Shown here one piece after another: positions 1 through 11,335 of a DNA stretch of 64,000 bases. A program made the translations under genes and the position numbers. The notes under the pieces were generated by a model. That model ran no database searches, was not told where the DNA came from, and saw only the letters and a list, made by a program, of their open reading frames with translations. Source of the stretch: Diplosphaera chodatii (taxonomy: Eukaryota > Chlorophyta > Trebouxiophyceae > Prasiolales > Stichococcaceae); NCBI GenBank assembly GCA_032358165.1, contig JAALGY010000036.1, forward strand, positions 1,302,001 through 1,366,000, written 5' to 3'. Within the stretch, counting starts at the first letter, position 1; each line of letters starts with the position of its first letter.

Positions 1-107
1 CAGGCGTTGTGTCCACTGTCATGCAGGACCTCTAAGTTTGCAGAATCTACACATGCATGAGGTACCAGGTGCAAGGGCAGCGGCTCACACAGATGGCAGG
101 TACATAC

Positions 108-1677
108 CTGCATGCCCATTGGCCTGCTGCTGGCCCGTGACAGGCTGCGGCACGACGGGCGACGGCTTGGAGGTGTCGATGCCGAGCGAGCGCAGCTTGA
201 TGGCGCACTCGAACAGGTAGTCGTAGCACTCGGCCTGCGGCGCATCACATGGCCGCTTGGATGTTTGCATCCTGGCCTTGGCTACTGGTCTGTGTTACAT
301 GCCCAGCGCCATGCCTGCACACAACTTGAGGGATATGTTGTTGATGAAAGCTCACGGCCCAGTAACATGGCAGTATTGTAGCTGGGGCCACCCATAGGCT
401 GACATGCAGTGTGCTGCTGGACAAGACATGGCGCAACGAACATGCGGAGGCCCACCTGTGACTTGGCTGCGACCCAGTTCGGGCCCCACACGTAGATGCC
501 GTGCCGGCGCACCAGCACCGCGGACGACCTGGGATACGCCTTGATGGCGGCCTGCGCCGTGCACCCCACGCATGTCAAACTGACACGATACCAGCAGGCA
601 TATCAAGGTTTGCACTGGCATCATGGTCGCCGGGCCTGCCTGATGACATCAACAAGCCTCGCAACACCACATGACACCCACAGGCTGCCTGGTGGGCACG
701 TGAGGCTGTGGCTGTCACCTGCAGGCGATCTGTCAGCTCGCACTCTCGCGCCGTGTTCTCGATGATCGGCACCACGCAGTCGTCGTAGAAGCCGTGGCCC
801 GCAATGCCCTGGAGCGAGCCGACAGCAGGCTCTCAGGGCCAGCACTCGGTGCTCCCTGCCTCCTCAACGTATGGTGCCCAACCCAACGATTGCCACTCTG
901 CTGCGCATGTGCGCACGGGAGGCGTCAGGTGGCGCCACGCACCTTGACCATCTCCAGCTGCGTGACGTGGAACTCCGTGGCGCGCTCGTCCAGCATCGTC
1001 GCCATGACGGCGTTGGTGGAGTGGCTGTGCAGCACCGCGCCCGCGCCCCGCAGCTGGAATGCCTGCAGAACCAACGCGACGTGCTTTGTGCTAGGGCCTG
1101 GCCATGCCGGGCTGTCTCAGCACATGTCAACTGTCGCAGTGCGGTGAGCGAGGCGCCGCATGGGGTCTCGCATGGAACCTGGTAGCCACAATACGCAATG
1201 AGCCATGAGGTAGACGAAACGGCTCGCATCTTGCACGGGGCTGTGCTGCTTACCGAGAGGAACAGCGGCGCGCACTCCGTGAGCTTGGGCGCCTTGTACG
1301 GCGGCGGCCGCGCTGACGGCGCCTGCTGCACGGCGCCCTCGCGGTCCAGCACGAACATGTCGGTCGGCGCCATGCGCTCCTTGGGCACTCCTGCAGGGTT
1401 GACGACAAAGTGCATGCATGATGGGCGTGAACCTCGCTCTGCACAGCAGCATATCGACCCACGCCGGCACTCCTGGAGAGGCACATGCCAGAGTTTGTAT
1501 GACAGCATCTGTACGCATGCAGCCATGTGTCACACCTGAGGGCGCCATGACGATTGTGCCGCTGCCGTCGGCAACCTGGATGGACATGCCGCCGCCCGTG
1601 CCCGACACCCAGCCCTGCTTATAGTACTCGGCGCACAGCTCGCATATCAGCTCCTTCGCCTCCTGTATCGTGCCCAT
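108..1677 (-). CDS. DEP1: Methylthioribulose-1-phosphate dehydratase domain, 5' part of a probable DEP1-type gene (runs off left edge)
   Basis: Class II aldolase-type dehydratase of the methionine salvage pathway, converting 5-methylthioribulose-1-phosphate to the diketo intermediate in the cytosol. Six exons assemble in phase: 1677-1536, 1390-1254, 1062-943, 808-719, 551-456 and 234-108, giving 237 residues. Seen: start [14 protein letters not shown], the [12 protein letters not shown] glycine loop, APSGVPKERM, the zinc-binding HSHS in exon 3, and [10 protein letters not shown] in exon 5. The last visible exon ends in a Pro/Gln linker ([14 protein letters not shown]) at a CAG|GTATG donor, so the protein continues beyond base 1. 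In plants this enzyme is fused to an enolase-phosphatase (DEP1), and the linker fits such a fusion, but the second half is outside the window. The start at 1677 is chosen because homology begins there. It diverges from the ORP gene with about 420 bp between. Confidence 0.9.
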
Positions 1678-2096
1678 GCTGGCCTGCTGTGGTGCAGCTG
1701 GGTAACCGATCCGGGTGGCTGGGCAGGCAGCTGGGGTGCCAGCGCAAATGCTGCAGCACGTGCGTGCTCGTCCTCTGTCAGGCAAGCGTCATGATCATAC
1801 CAGTGGCTAGAACCTCGCTGCTTCGAGGCTCGAGGCGTCAGTTTGCAAGACTGGCTTGAGAGATGCTTTGGGCATGACTGATGCTCGGATGCAGCAGCTG
1901 CTTCCGAGCACAAGTCAGTTTCACGCTACGATCCGCGCTCAACCACTGCGTTCGCGGAGAGGTGATACAGCTGTACGCCAGTTTGATGTGAAGATCACAC
2001 CCACAGCTGTTTGGGGTGCCGCAACGCCGTGTCGATCCGCATCGGAGTTCGCTTTGTAGTGCGAGAAGTGCACGACAGCCGGGGTGGGGCACCCAG
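1678..2096. promoter_or_regulatory. Divergent intergenic region between the dehydratase and ORP genes
   Basis: The 419 bp between two start codons on opposite strands must hold both 5' UTRs and core promoters. No TATA box or other defined element stands out. Inferred from position only. Confidence 0.35.
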
Positions 2097-4834
2097 ATGA
2101 AAGCGCTGAAGAAAGGCATCCTTAAGCGCGTCAGTGCCGACGATGTGCACAGCCAGCAGACAGCGGCGCCCGCTGTCAATGGCGAGGATGTGTTTTATGA
2201 CGCACCAGAGGTGCGGATTGCTCGATGCAGAGCTGCACCGTCGTCTGCGGGTCAGCTCACAAGATGTCGAACGTGAGCGTCGATCGTGTATCCAGCCAGA
2301 CTCCCCGTTTCGGCTGGCGACCAGCAGGTAGCCTGGCTTCCCAAAGTTCGTTCAGCCCTGTCTGGCCGATGCACTCAACTTGGGCGTGATTCGTCTTGTA
2401 GGCGACGTTGCATGAGGATGCACACGAAGAGGGTGGCATGGGCTTCACGAACAGGCAGCTGTTGGCGCAGCAGAGGGGGTGCGTTGGCAGCTGTGATGTT
2501 TGATGCCGGAAGCCATGTAGCTGGTGTCATGGGACAACATCTGAAGACCATTCGAAACCTACCGACGCTGCCTTGCAGGGCCATCATTGACATTGCTAAG
2601 GACTTGGGCCGCAAGCTGCTCACCGGCAGCCTGAACCTCATCAACCTCAGCATGCCGGTCCGCATGTTTGAGGATCGCAGCTATCTGCAGAAGCTGGCAG
2701 ACGTCTGGGTGTATCCCAGGTATGGGGGACCCGTAAGCTGTGCACATTCATACGCATCAGCAGGAGAGAGCACTGCACCTTGGCACTTGTTTGTGTGTGT
2801 TACACTGGCAACGAGCTGCCCCGCAGGTTGCTCAGCAAAGCGACAGAGGCGAAGGATCCGGTGGTGCGGCTGCAGTGGACGGTCACCTGGTTCGTGGCTG
2901 GCCTGCAGCACGTCTTCCAGGTGAGCGCCCTGCCAAACAGGCACTCTATATATAAGCAATGCAGGGGCTAGCTCTGACAGAGGTCGGGCTCGTTTGCCAT
3001 CTCTCACCTGCTCTGACACCCCTCGCAGTCCTGGAAGAAGCCATTCAACCCGCTGCTGGGTGAGACGTGGCAGGCGCAGCAAGCAGGCGGCGGCTGCCAA
3101 ATATTCATGGAGCAGATCAGCCACCACCCGCCCATCTCGGCATTCGAGATGATCGGGCCAGGTGGGATTGGTGTCGATCACGAGTGCTGGCCTGTGCCTT
3201 CCACAGTTCACAGCACGCTTCATCTGATTTGGAAGGTTTGTCAACAACTGAGCATTCGCTGTGCCTTGCCGCAGGAGGGGCCTACACATTCACAGGCCAC
3301 TCGCAGCCAGATGTGTCATTCAAAGCGAACACAGTGAAGACGACAGCAAAGGTGGGAACCTGAGAGAGACACGGTTGGGTCATGGTGACGTCATAACCTG
3401 CAACTACTGAGGCAATTTTGATTACATACTCACTGGAGCCCTGTTGCAGGGCTACCGCTGCTTGAGGTTCGCAGACGATGGCACAAAGATTGACATTGTG
3501 TATCCGTCATACTACATGCGCGGTAAGCCCGTACATGTACTTGACTACCAAAGCAGTCTTGCACTGGCGAAGCACTTCTGCACACCCTGCAGAATGACTT
3601 TGCTGAAGTGCGACTTACGTGATCGTGATGATCTCGTGCAGGCATCCTGTACTCAGATATGCCGCGGGGGGACATGGGCGGCAATGTGATCTTCACAGAC
3701 AGCATGCACAAGCTGTGCTGCCAGATGCAGTTCGGAAAGGTGCTACCTCTTTCCCTCTTCTGGTACCTGCACCATGCCGGCTCTGCCTTGTGTTGACTGC
3801 TGTCAACCTGCAACTCGAGACCATAAACGACACGAGTTGCCACTGGCAGCTGGTGGGTTGAAGTCGCCTGCATCATTCCGGCAGGTGGACGGCAGCCAGT
3901 CGGAGGTGCTGCAGCGGCCGGACGCCATCAGCGGCACCATCTTCCGGCTGCCGGCGGGCTTCCAGCCTGGGGACCCCCTCCCCACCGTGCGCCCCCTCTG
4001 GCTGCCTCGATATATCTGCCGAGCGCATGTCGCCTCTGATCCCAGATGTCCAGGGGCATTCCACGCCCAGCCGCTACCATCCCATCCACCGCAGCGTGCG
4101 TGCACTGCCACATGCGCAAGGCACCGCCGGCTGTGTGAAGGACCATGTCTGTGCGGCCTGTGCAGGTGCAGCATGCGACCAACAAGCTGAAGGTCAGCAG
4201 CCTGGCGAGCGGCCTGTTCCGCGGGGGCAGCGGCGGCGCGGCCGCCGGCGACGTGACGGCGCCCGAGGCCGTCTCCTCCTGCGCCGGCAACTGGCTGTCG
4301 CACCTGGACTGGGACGGCACCAGGTGCGGCGCATGTCCACTAGTGTGTGGTGATGTGCTGGGCAGCTGGGCATGTACGATGTGCAGTGTGTTCGCTGCGA
4401 CAGCATGTTGTCCATGCAGCCCGCAATGTGCTCTGGTGGCACACCTCTGATTGTGATCAAAGCTTGCCCACAGGAGCTGGACCCTGGCAGAGGAGCAGCC
4501 CGAGACGTGGCAGCCGGTAGCGGACCCGCTGCCCAGCGACTGCCGGTACGCCTGCACGCGTCGCTGCCAGGACACGCCTGATGGGCTGCTTTCCGTGACC
4601 CATGTGCAGGCTGTCCCTGCTGCGTGCATCCTTTGCCTACCATCCCACGCTGGAGTCGGACGGTGATGCGGCTGTGGACTGTTCCAAGCAGTTTCTCGCA
4701 TCTGCAGGTTCCGGCTGGACCTGGCGACGCTGGCGGAGGGGGATCCAGCGGGCGCGCAGTCAGCCAAGGAGGCGCTGGAGAACCGGCAGCGGCAGGATGC
4801 GAAGCTGCGGAAGGAGGCCGGCATCTCCAGTTGA
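2097..4834 (+). CDS. Oxysterol-binding protein-related protein (ORP), short type
   Basis: Lipid-transfer protein of the OSBP family; members move sterols or phosphoinositides between membranes at contact sites. The start ATG at 2097 gives MKALKKGILKRVSADD. Successive exons read: an acidic segment ATLHEDAHEEGG near 2400; AIIDIAKDLGRKLLTGS at about 2579-2720; LLSKATEAKDPVVRLQWTV near 2830-2920; SWKKPFNPLLGETWQA then the family signature EQISHHPPISAFEM at about 3030-3160; GAYTFTGHSQPDVSFKA near 3280-3350; GYRCLRFADDGTKIDIVYP near 3450; ILYSDMPRGDMGGNVIF near 3650-3740; and a C-terminal FRLDLATLAEGDP exon with a charged helix ending in GISS and TGA at 4832-4834. No PH domain or FFAT motif is seen, so this is an ORD-only ORP. 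A Gly/Ala-rich insert (about 4200-4270) interrupts the C-terminal half. The family call is firm; the 2240-2400 exons are uncertain. Confidence 0.9.
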
Positions 4835-5546
4835 TTGCCTTTTGGAGCCCTTCAGCGGCGTGCCAGTAGCCAGCCCTCGGCCAGCGGCAGGCGTTGAAAG
4901 GCTTTCGGTAGCAACCTCTTCATTCCAGCACATCCTGCAGCAACAGAGCATGTCGCTGCATGGCACGCGTTGTTGTCGGTCAGCAGATACCTTACTGCCA
5001 TGCAGCGGCGTGGGGTCGAGTGGGGCCATTCAGCCTGCAGTTTTGAGGCACTCGAGCACCCCCGGCTTAATCACTTGCGGCTGCAGATGAGGCTTACCAT
5101 TTACAGCCGCAAACGCTGTAGTAATGCAGCAGCGCTGCAGTGTCCTGATCAGTTGGTCCTGTTGCCTGCTGTGTACGGGCAACGTTGCCGCACAGCTCAC
5201 CTGTATCGGGCGCCGTGACTGCAGTCGAATACTGCGAGCTGTAACCATTTTTTCTGTGTAATCTCTTCTGCCATGTTTCAACTGCTACTGTGTCAATGTG
5301 TACGTGCATCTACACTACCATGCAGTCGCCAGACTCTGCTCTCACAGTGGTGATAGGGCAGTAGGAAGTGTATGTCGCCGCTGCAAGGAAGCTGGATGAT
5401 GCCTACAGCATTTGCATCAGGTGCAGATCAGTCTGCGACAGCGATCAGCCCGTTGCGGTACCTCGAGAGAGATCCAACTGTATTGCAGGGCGTCTGCAGC
5501 AGCCCAAGGCCTTGATTGATTGCAACTCAGGACCCTGAGAGCGGCC
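4835..5546 (+). other. ORP 3' UTR and upstream region of the DJ-1 gene
   Basis: About 710 bp between two tandem genes. TGTAA, the usual green-algal polyadenylation signal, occurs near 5240 and again near 5257 around a T-rich stretch, 400 bp after the ORP stop; I take this as the likely ORP 3' end. No coding exon is recognisable. Confidence 0.35.
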
Positions 5547-7093
5547 ATGATTCCTGCATGCGGCAAGGTTCCACACCTTGCACCCAGATTACTCCATGCG
5601 CAGACCGGGTGTCGCACGCAGCAGCAGCCCTGGTCCGACGTGTCGCAAAGACAGCGATCAGTCTGCAGCTGTCGGCCGCGCAGCCTGCAAAGCCACATCC
5701 GCCGCCCCTGCTGCGGATTGCAGCGAGTGCGCATGGCGGTGGCGTCCCGTAGCATCGTTGCAAGCAGCGCTTCGGGATCCAGAACCGTGCTGGTGCCCGT
5801 GGGCAACGGCTCCGAGGAGATCGAGGCGGTGGGTGCGCAGTGCTGCTTACAGCGGCTGAGACCTAGGCTGCGAGCATGGCGCATCCAAGGGCTTGTTACA
5901 TCTTTGCTATCATGAAACTCGTGAAATGCACCTAGCCACCGGATGCTGCAGGTGACGATCATTGACGTGCTGCGGCGAGCAGGCGCAGATGTGACAGTTG
6001 CCTCAGTAGAGAACAGCTTACAGGTGGGAGCTGCGCGATTGCACAGATGCAGACGGCAGTTTGGAGGTTGCATCGCACAGAGCACGGGAGTCAGGGGTTG
6101 GCGATCCACAGGGGCTGGGGACCATGCATGCAGGTGGACTGCTCCCGGGGAGTGAAGCTGGTGGCAGATGTACTGATCAGCGACATCGCCGATGCCGAGT
6201 TTGACTGCATCGCCTGCCCGGTGTGCACACTCTAGCCGTGCACAGGCGTGCAGCTGTGCACCCGCGACCAACAGGATATTGGCATGCTGTTGTCGGCATC
6301 ATCCTCGCATGTTCGCAGAATCCCGCCTCTGCCCTCAGCATGGCATCTGTGCTGCAGGGGGGCATGCCGGGCGCGGAGCGGCTGCGGGACGACCCCACCC
6401 TGCAGCGCCTGCTGCAGGACCAGGCCGGCAGCGGGCGCCTGGTCACCGCCATGTGCGCCTGTAGATTGGGTTCTGCCAGTGGGTACCACTTTCTGCAGAA
6501 GCGCAGGACTGCGCGTCTGCAGTGTCGCAGCCTGGCGTCCGGGTGCTGCCTGCAGAAGAGTGACGCCGAGTGCTTGTTTGGCAGGTGCGCGGCGCCGGCA
6601 GTGGTGCTGGAGTCGCAGGGCTTTCTGAAGGGCAAAACAGCGACGGCGCACCCAGCCTTCATCGACAAGCTGTCCAACAGCAGGTGAGCAGCAGTTGCTG
6701 ATGGTGCCCGCCAATGCACTGCCACCTTGTGTTGCATGGCAACACAGCTCAACAGGCTCGCCGCGGGGTGACAACGGGCTGCCATCACTGCGACCTGATG
6801 TGCTGAACATGGTCGCTGTCTCCTGAGGTTGTCGAACCTCGTCAGCTGAACATAGCTGGCGTGCAATGTGGCTCCGCATAAAGGTGTGCCGCAAGGTGGC
6901 CACAGAGCTTCATGCAATACTGTGGTGTTGGTGCAGCGAGGAGCGTGTCGTAGCGGACGGAACAGTCATCACCAGCCGGGGGCCGGGCACAGCAATTGAG
7001 TTTGCATTGGCCCTGGTGAAGGCGCTGTTTGGCGCTGACAAGGCGGCAGAGGTGGCGGGGCCGATGGTGGTGCATGATGGCATGCAGTACTGA
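5547..7093 (+). CDS. DJ1: DJ-1/PfpI family protein with probable organelle transit peptide
   Basis: Single-domain DJ-1 superfamily protein (protective chaperone or deglycase-like family, activity debated). Six exons assemble in phase: 5547-5828, 5952-6023, 6134-6220, 6358-6452, 6585-6683 and 6937-7093, giving 263 residues. Seen: VLVPVGNGSEEIEAVTIIDVLRR (conserved Glu region), PGGMPGAERLRDDP, the nucleophile elbow LVTAMCAAPAVVLES with the redox Cys, and a C-terminal VITSRGPGTAIEFALALV stretch. The roughly 60 residues before MAVASRSI (5733) are rich in Arg, Ser and Gln and poor in acidic residues, typical of a chloroplast or mitochondrial presequence, so 5547 is preferred; starting at 5733 would give a bare 201-residue domain. 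The Cys-containing elbow is split by an intron whose GTGCG donor begins inside an alternative reading of the same Cys codon. Plant DJ-1 proteins often carry two domains; this has one. Confidence 0.9.
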
Positions 7094-7636
7094 GGGGTTC
7101 GGTGATGAGCAGGAGGTAGACACGTACAGTTGGCAGATAGGTTACTGTGGGGGGAAGTTAGATTAGATGGGCGCAAAGTTTTACATCCACAGGAATCCGC
7201 TCGTCAGTGATAGGTATTCAGACAATAAGAGATGAATGCGACAACCAAATTGGTGGTATTCAGGCGCTGCAAAACAACCCAGCAAAGGCTGCTGCTGTTG
7301 CGCACATGAAAGTGCAGGCCAACCAGGCGGCGAGTCCACCATTTCCAACAAGATCAAATGCTGAAATGCAGCGCCCAGTGCGCATGCACAGTTCCAAGGC
7401 AGCAGTTCCGCAGTCCACAGGACCGGGATCACGGTCTGCAGTGGGCAGCACGCCCATGCACAACCCAAACGAATAGGAACAAAGAACAGATATTGAATGC
7501 CGTGATAGCAACGGCCCCAAAGCGTGCCAGTTGGTCCCAACATGAGGGAGGACCCCAGGCATCTGGCGGATGGAGACACGCCACCGCCTTCATCCCTCCC
7601 TGACACTGGTGTTGCTGCTGTGCCCCAGTGACCACC
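7094..7636. other. Convergent 3' region between the DJ-1 and tyrosine phosphatase genes
   Basis: A 543 bp tail-to-tail gap that should contain both 3' UTRs. Short ORFs here have no homology I recognise and look like chance frames. Confidence 0.3.
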
Positions 7637-10600
7637 CTAGCCAGCAGCGCCGTTGGCAGAGTGGGAGTACTGTCTGAGGGCCTCCGGCTTCAGCAGGTTC
7701 TCCCGAATTGCCCGCTGCTGCTGGTCCGGGAGCTTGATCGCCTGCAGATGACACTGCACCATGTGCAAATGGGTTCGCAGCAGACTGATCTCGAGCCTGG
7801 AAAACGTGGATGGGCTTCGCCACACCCTGCCCGCCTGCAAATCCACATCTATCAGTACATGTAGCGAGTCTGGTGAATATCAGCCGTAGGGCGCACCTGC
7901 AGGTAGCCCTGGATGTTCCCGTACTTGTCGTGCAGGAAGTCCAGCGTCTTCTGCATGGTGCTGCTGTGCGAGGCGATGACGTCATCCTGCACCATCGTCG
8001 ACCCAATCTCCGCATTCTCCTGCACGCGGCCCCTGTCCTCCTGGAGGGTAAGGAGAAGGGAGATGACGTCAGCAACAGACCGAAGCACATGTGTTATACA
8101 GGTTGTTGGACTCTGGGATGAGGGTGCATGTGCCATGCATTGGACGCCTGTTCGCCAAGCCACTGGAGCAGCAGAGCACACAGCTGGCAGCTGGGCGGCA
8201 GGCGGCATTCGTGCTGATGCCGTGGCTGCCATGGCAATCTGTCAGGAGCCCGACTTCAGGGCAGCTTCATAGGTTCATACCACAGCAGCAGCGCCTACCC
8301 CCGCACAGATTCATTCAGGAAGACCCAGGGCGCAGGTGCGGCGACGTACCTTCAGATTGGCCTCCGACCGCACGTAATCCTGCACCACCGCGTCCCGCTC
8401 CACGCCGCACATCAGCAGCAGCAGCGCCGACAGCAGCCCGGTGCGGTCCTTGCCTGAGGCGCGCAGCAGCGTAACATCTCACTCAGAATGGAACGAGCTT
8501 GGCACAGTAGACGGTACTCTTGCTCTCAAAGTGAGTTCAGGATGTGTTGCATGCAAACCTATGTGCAACGCCTGAGCGGCCAGCCAGCGTGCTCTGCGGC
8601 GCTGTGCAGTATGCGTTGATGTCAAGCACAGGTGTCCTGTCTGAGGCCGACGCCCACACAACTGGGTGTCTGCATGGCAAGTCAGCACACGCCACATTGG
8701 AGGTCTACAATTTCAGGGTGTAGGGCTCACCGTGGGTGCAGTGCACCACGCAGGGCAGGTTCTCTTCGTGGGCGACCACCGCCAGCGCGCGCCTGAAGTA
8801 CGGCTTGCTCTGCGGGCACGTTCACAAACACACGATGCAGTTGAGCACTGCAGCGTTATCGAGTGGACCGAAGATGTGATGGTCTCAGGACGATGAGCAA
8901 CAATGCACCCAGGCAGCTGGGTCACACACGTGTCCGATTGTAGATGCAACAAGTAGGGGTTACTGACGAAGGTCCAGCCACCCCTACAATAAGCAGCTGC
9001 CTGTCGACCGCTCCATCTCGCTGCTGCGTATTTGCGCCCACCTTCTCCAGCATGAGGCAGTACAGCCGGGTGTAGCCCAGCGCCCTGGGGTCCGCCACCA
9101 CGGGCGCCATCACGTCCTGCGGGGAGCTGCACGACAGCGCCGCCGACACCGTCTTCCACTTGATGCGCCGCGGCACCGCCCAGAAGATCGCCAGCTTCGC
9201 GCGCGGCGGCAGCAGCTCCACTGCCAAGTGGGTGCCAGCACCACACCTCAGCACACCCACACTGATAACAAGTGCGGCACCGTTGAATGTGCATCCGCAA
9301 CATCTGCATGACCCACAGCCACCGGCGACCTTGACTCGGCAAGCTGCAATGAGCAGTGTCATCGACGCTCCTCACCACCTCTAGCAGCGGGTTGCCAGTT
9401 TGCAACCGCAGCTCAGATGATACTATGCCGGAGGAGGGACAGGATATTCACCGTGGTACACTTGCACGCCGTAGTCCTCCAGGCTGTCCCGCCCGGCAGC
9501 CAGGTCAAAGCCGCTGTCGCCCTGCGGCGCCCCCAGCTCCTCCGCCTGCGGGTAGGGCTAGGGTTTAGGCCTCCACATTCGAGGTGCAGGGTGCGGAGCC
9601 GCATGTTGTGGCCTTCCTCTGTGCAGCCGTCGCACCTACACACGCCTTGGCACCCTGTAGCCAAAGTCTAACACGGTACGGGTGCCCTGGACCGAAACCC
9701 AAACTGACGCCATGGTGGTCAGAGGTCAGCTTTGCTGAGGCATGCTGCATTGTTTCCCTGATCCATGCAATGTGCCGTGTCAAAAATTCCAATGCACAAG
9801 CTCAGCGAAGCTGACCTCTGACCACCGTGGCATCAGTTTGGGTTGCGGTGTCAGGGCACGCCTACCAAAAGCGTCTGCAACTCCTCACCACGTGCTCTGC
9901 CGCGTGGCCAGCGGCCGCGCCCGCATGCCCTGCGGCATTGCCCGCCTGCAGCGCGGCATTGCCGACCGCCTTGGCCGCGTCGCCCGCCGCCTGCTGCACC
10001 CCGCCCTGCCCTGCCTCTCCCTTTCCCTGCGCATCACCAGCCGGCATCGTCAGCGACGGCTGTACCAGACGGTGCACCAGCTGCCGGGGGCGGTGGCGAG
10101 CTGCAGTTGCAAACCGTACGCTACAGGTGCGAGTGGGTCGTAGGCCAGTGCTCAGGGTTGAAAGCGGCGACGAGCTTGCCTGCTTGTTGGGGTGCCGGCT
10201 GTTGCGCCGATGGGATATCGAAGCAGCGGCGCCCGCTGCACGGCTTTCGGCCGTCGAGAAGTCCGGCTGCTGCTGCTGTCCACTGGCCTCTTCCTGCTGC
10301 CCCTGCTGCTGGTCCGGGTGCCCGAATGGCGACGGCTCAGCCGCCGCACTGTTAGGCTCCCTGCTCTGAGGATCCGTAGCTGCTGGACGCTCGCCATTGG
10401 CATGTGGTGAATGCTGGGCTGCGCCACCCGCAGATGCCGCCCCCGGGTTGCTGGAGACCGAACCACCCTGGGAAGTCTCCTGCGGAGGACATGCCGACGC
10501 GTCGCACACAGCGAAGCCACTCAACGATCGGGCAAGTGCGCTCGCAATGTCAGATGCTCCGACAGTGGCCGTGGGACATGTCATGACATGTGTCTCCTGT

Positions 10601-11335
10601 GCCACTTGCACCTGGGATTTGTCGCTGCCGCCTGAGCTGCGCAGGCGGCGTGCGATGCCCACCACCGACTTCACAGGGTGCTTGGGCTGTGGCTTGGTGT
10701 ACTTTGGGTCATCCCCCCGCTCAGCAACCTTACGCGCACGGTGACCAGCCTGCAAGAGCGCCACAATCCGCACATCCGATGGTTGTGGCACAGTGAAGTC
10801 TGCAGTTTCCCATGGTCAATCAATTGCAGGATGCGCGGGGATGAACGTTCGTTTGAACATCCGAAAATCGCAGAACTGGATGCACAGCAATGCTGCAAAC
10901 CTTGCGCAGGTCAACGGCCGAGCGGATGCGCAGCTCCAGCACCGCCTGCTTGCTGCAGGGCAGGCACAACATGTTGTACTGGACACATGCACCATGCGAG
11001 CCGACCGTCACGCACATCCCACAGGCTCGGGTGCCTGCATGTGGCTCTGTGCAGCACGTGCCTGTCCTCCAGGAGTGTGCAGGGTGATACTACATGGATG
11101 TGGTGACCCACTTGAAGACCTGGCTGCTGCGGTAGACCCGCCCCGGCAGCAGCCGCTGCGGGTCGACCTCCGCCAGGTCGCGGGTGTTCCAGCCGTAGGG
11201 CTTGGGGCTGTGGTGCCGCTGGTCCTGGTCCCCCGGCTGCGGCCGCTGCTGTGCTTCCAGGCCGGAGTTGGCGTCAAATGCGGCGCTGTTGCCCTCCTGC
11301 CTCGCATCCGGCTGCGGCTCGCCCATGCTGTCCAC
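7637..11335 (-). CDS. Atypical protein-tyrosine/lipid phosphatase (IphP/Y_phosphatase3-like) with long disordered insert
   Basis: Cys-based phosphatase. The start ATG at 11335 (MDSMGEPQPDARQ) leads to DPQRLLPGRVYRSSQ, the family's N-terminal R-S-S-x motif. Next comes an exon near 10970-10890 with LELRIRSAVDLRK, then a large exon (about 10755-9890) that starts as GHRARKVAERGDDPKYT and becomes a Ser/Ala/Gln-rich disordered stretch of about 250 residues, ending in an Ala/Gly helix-like repeat. Later exons: AEELGAPQGDSGFDLAAG (near 9540), VELLPPRAKLAIFWAVP (near 9220), PYFRRALAVVAHEENLP with catalytic CVVHCTHG (8810-8725), KDRTGLLSALLLLMCGVE (8450-8350), LDFLHDKYGNIQGYLQV (8040-7897), and the end SHSANGAAG with the stop at 7637. 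HC-x5-R is therefore HCTHGKDR, assembled across an intron. The substrate is unknown. Family call strong; internal splice points approximate. Confidence 0.85.
9682..9859. repeat. Foldback (inverted-repeat) element inside a phosphatase intron
   Basis: Two arms of about 57 bp, 9682-9739 and 9801-9859, are reverse complements with about 90% matching by eye: the core AACCCAAACTGA, CGGTGGTCAGAGGTCAGCTT and CTGAG occur in opposite orientation in each arm. The spacer is about 61 bp. The element lies in the intron between the Ala-rich exon and the AEELGAPQ exon of the phosphatase gene. A MITE-like transposon relic is the simplest reading; no target-site duplication was clear. Confidence 0.65.

Noticed and set aside
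864..1526. 220-codon minus-strand open frame reading through exons 2 and 3 of the dehydratase
   Set aside because: It crosses a retained intron and switches frame relative to the conserved motifs; the spliced model in phase explains the homology better.
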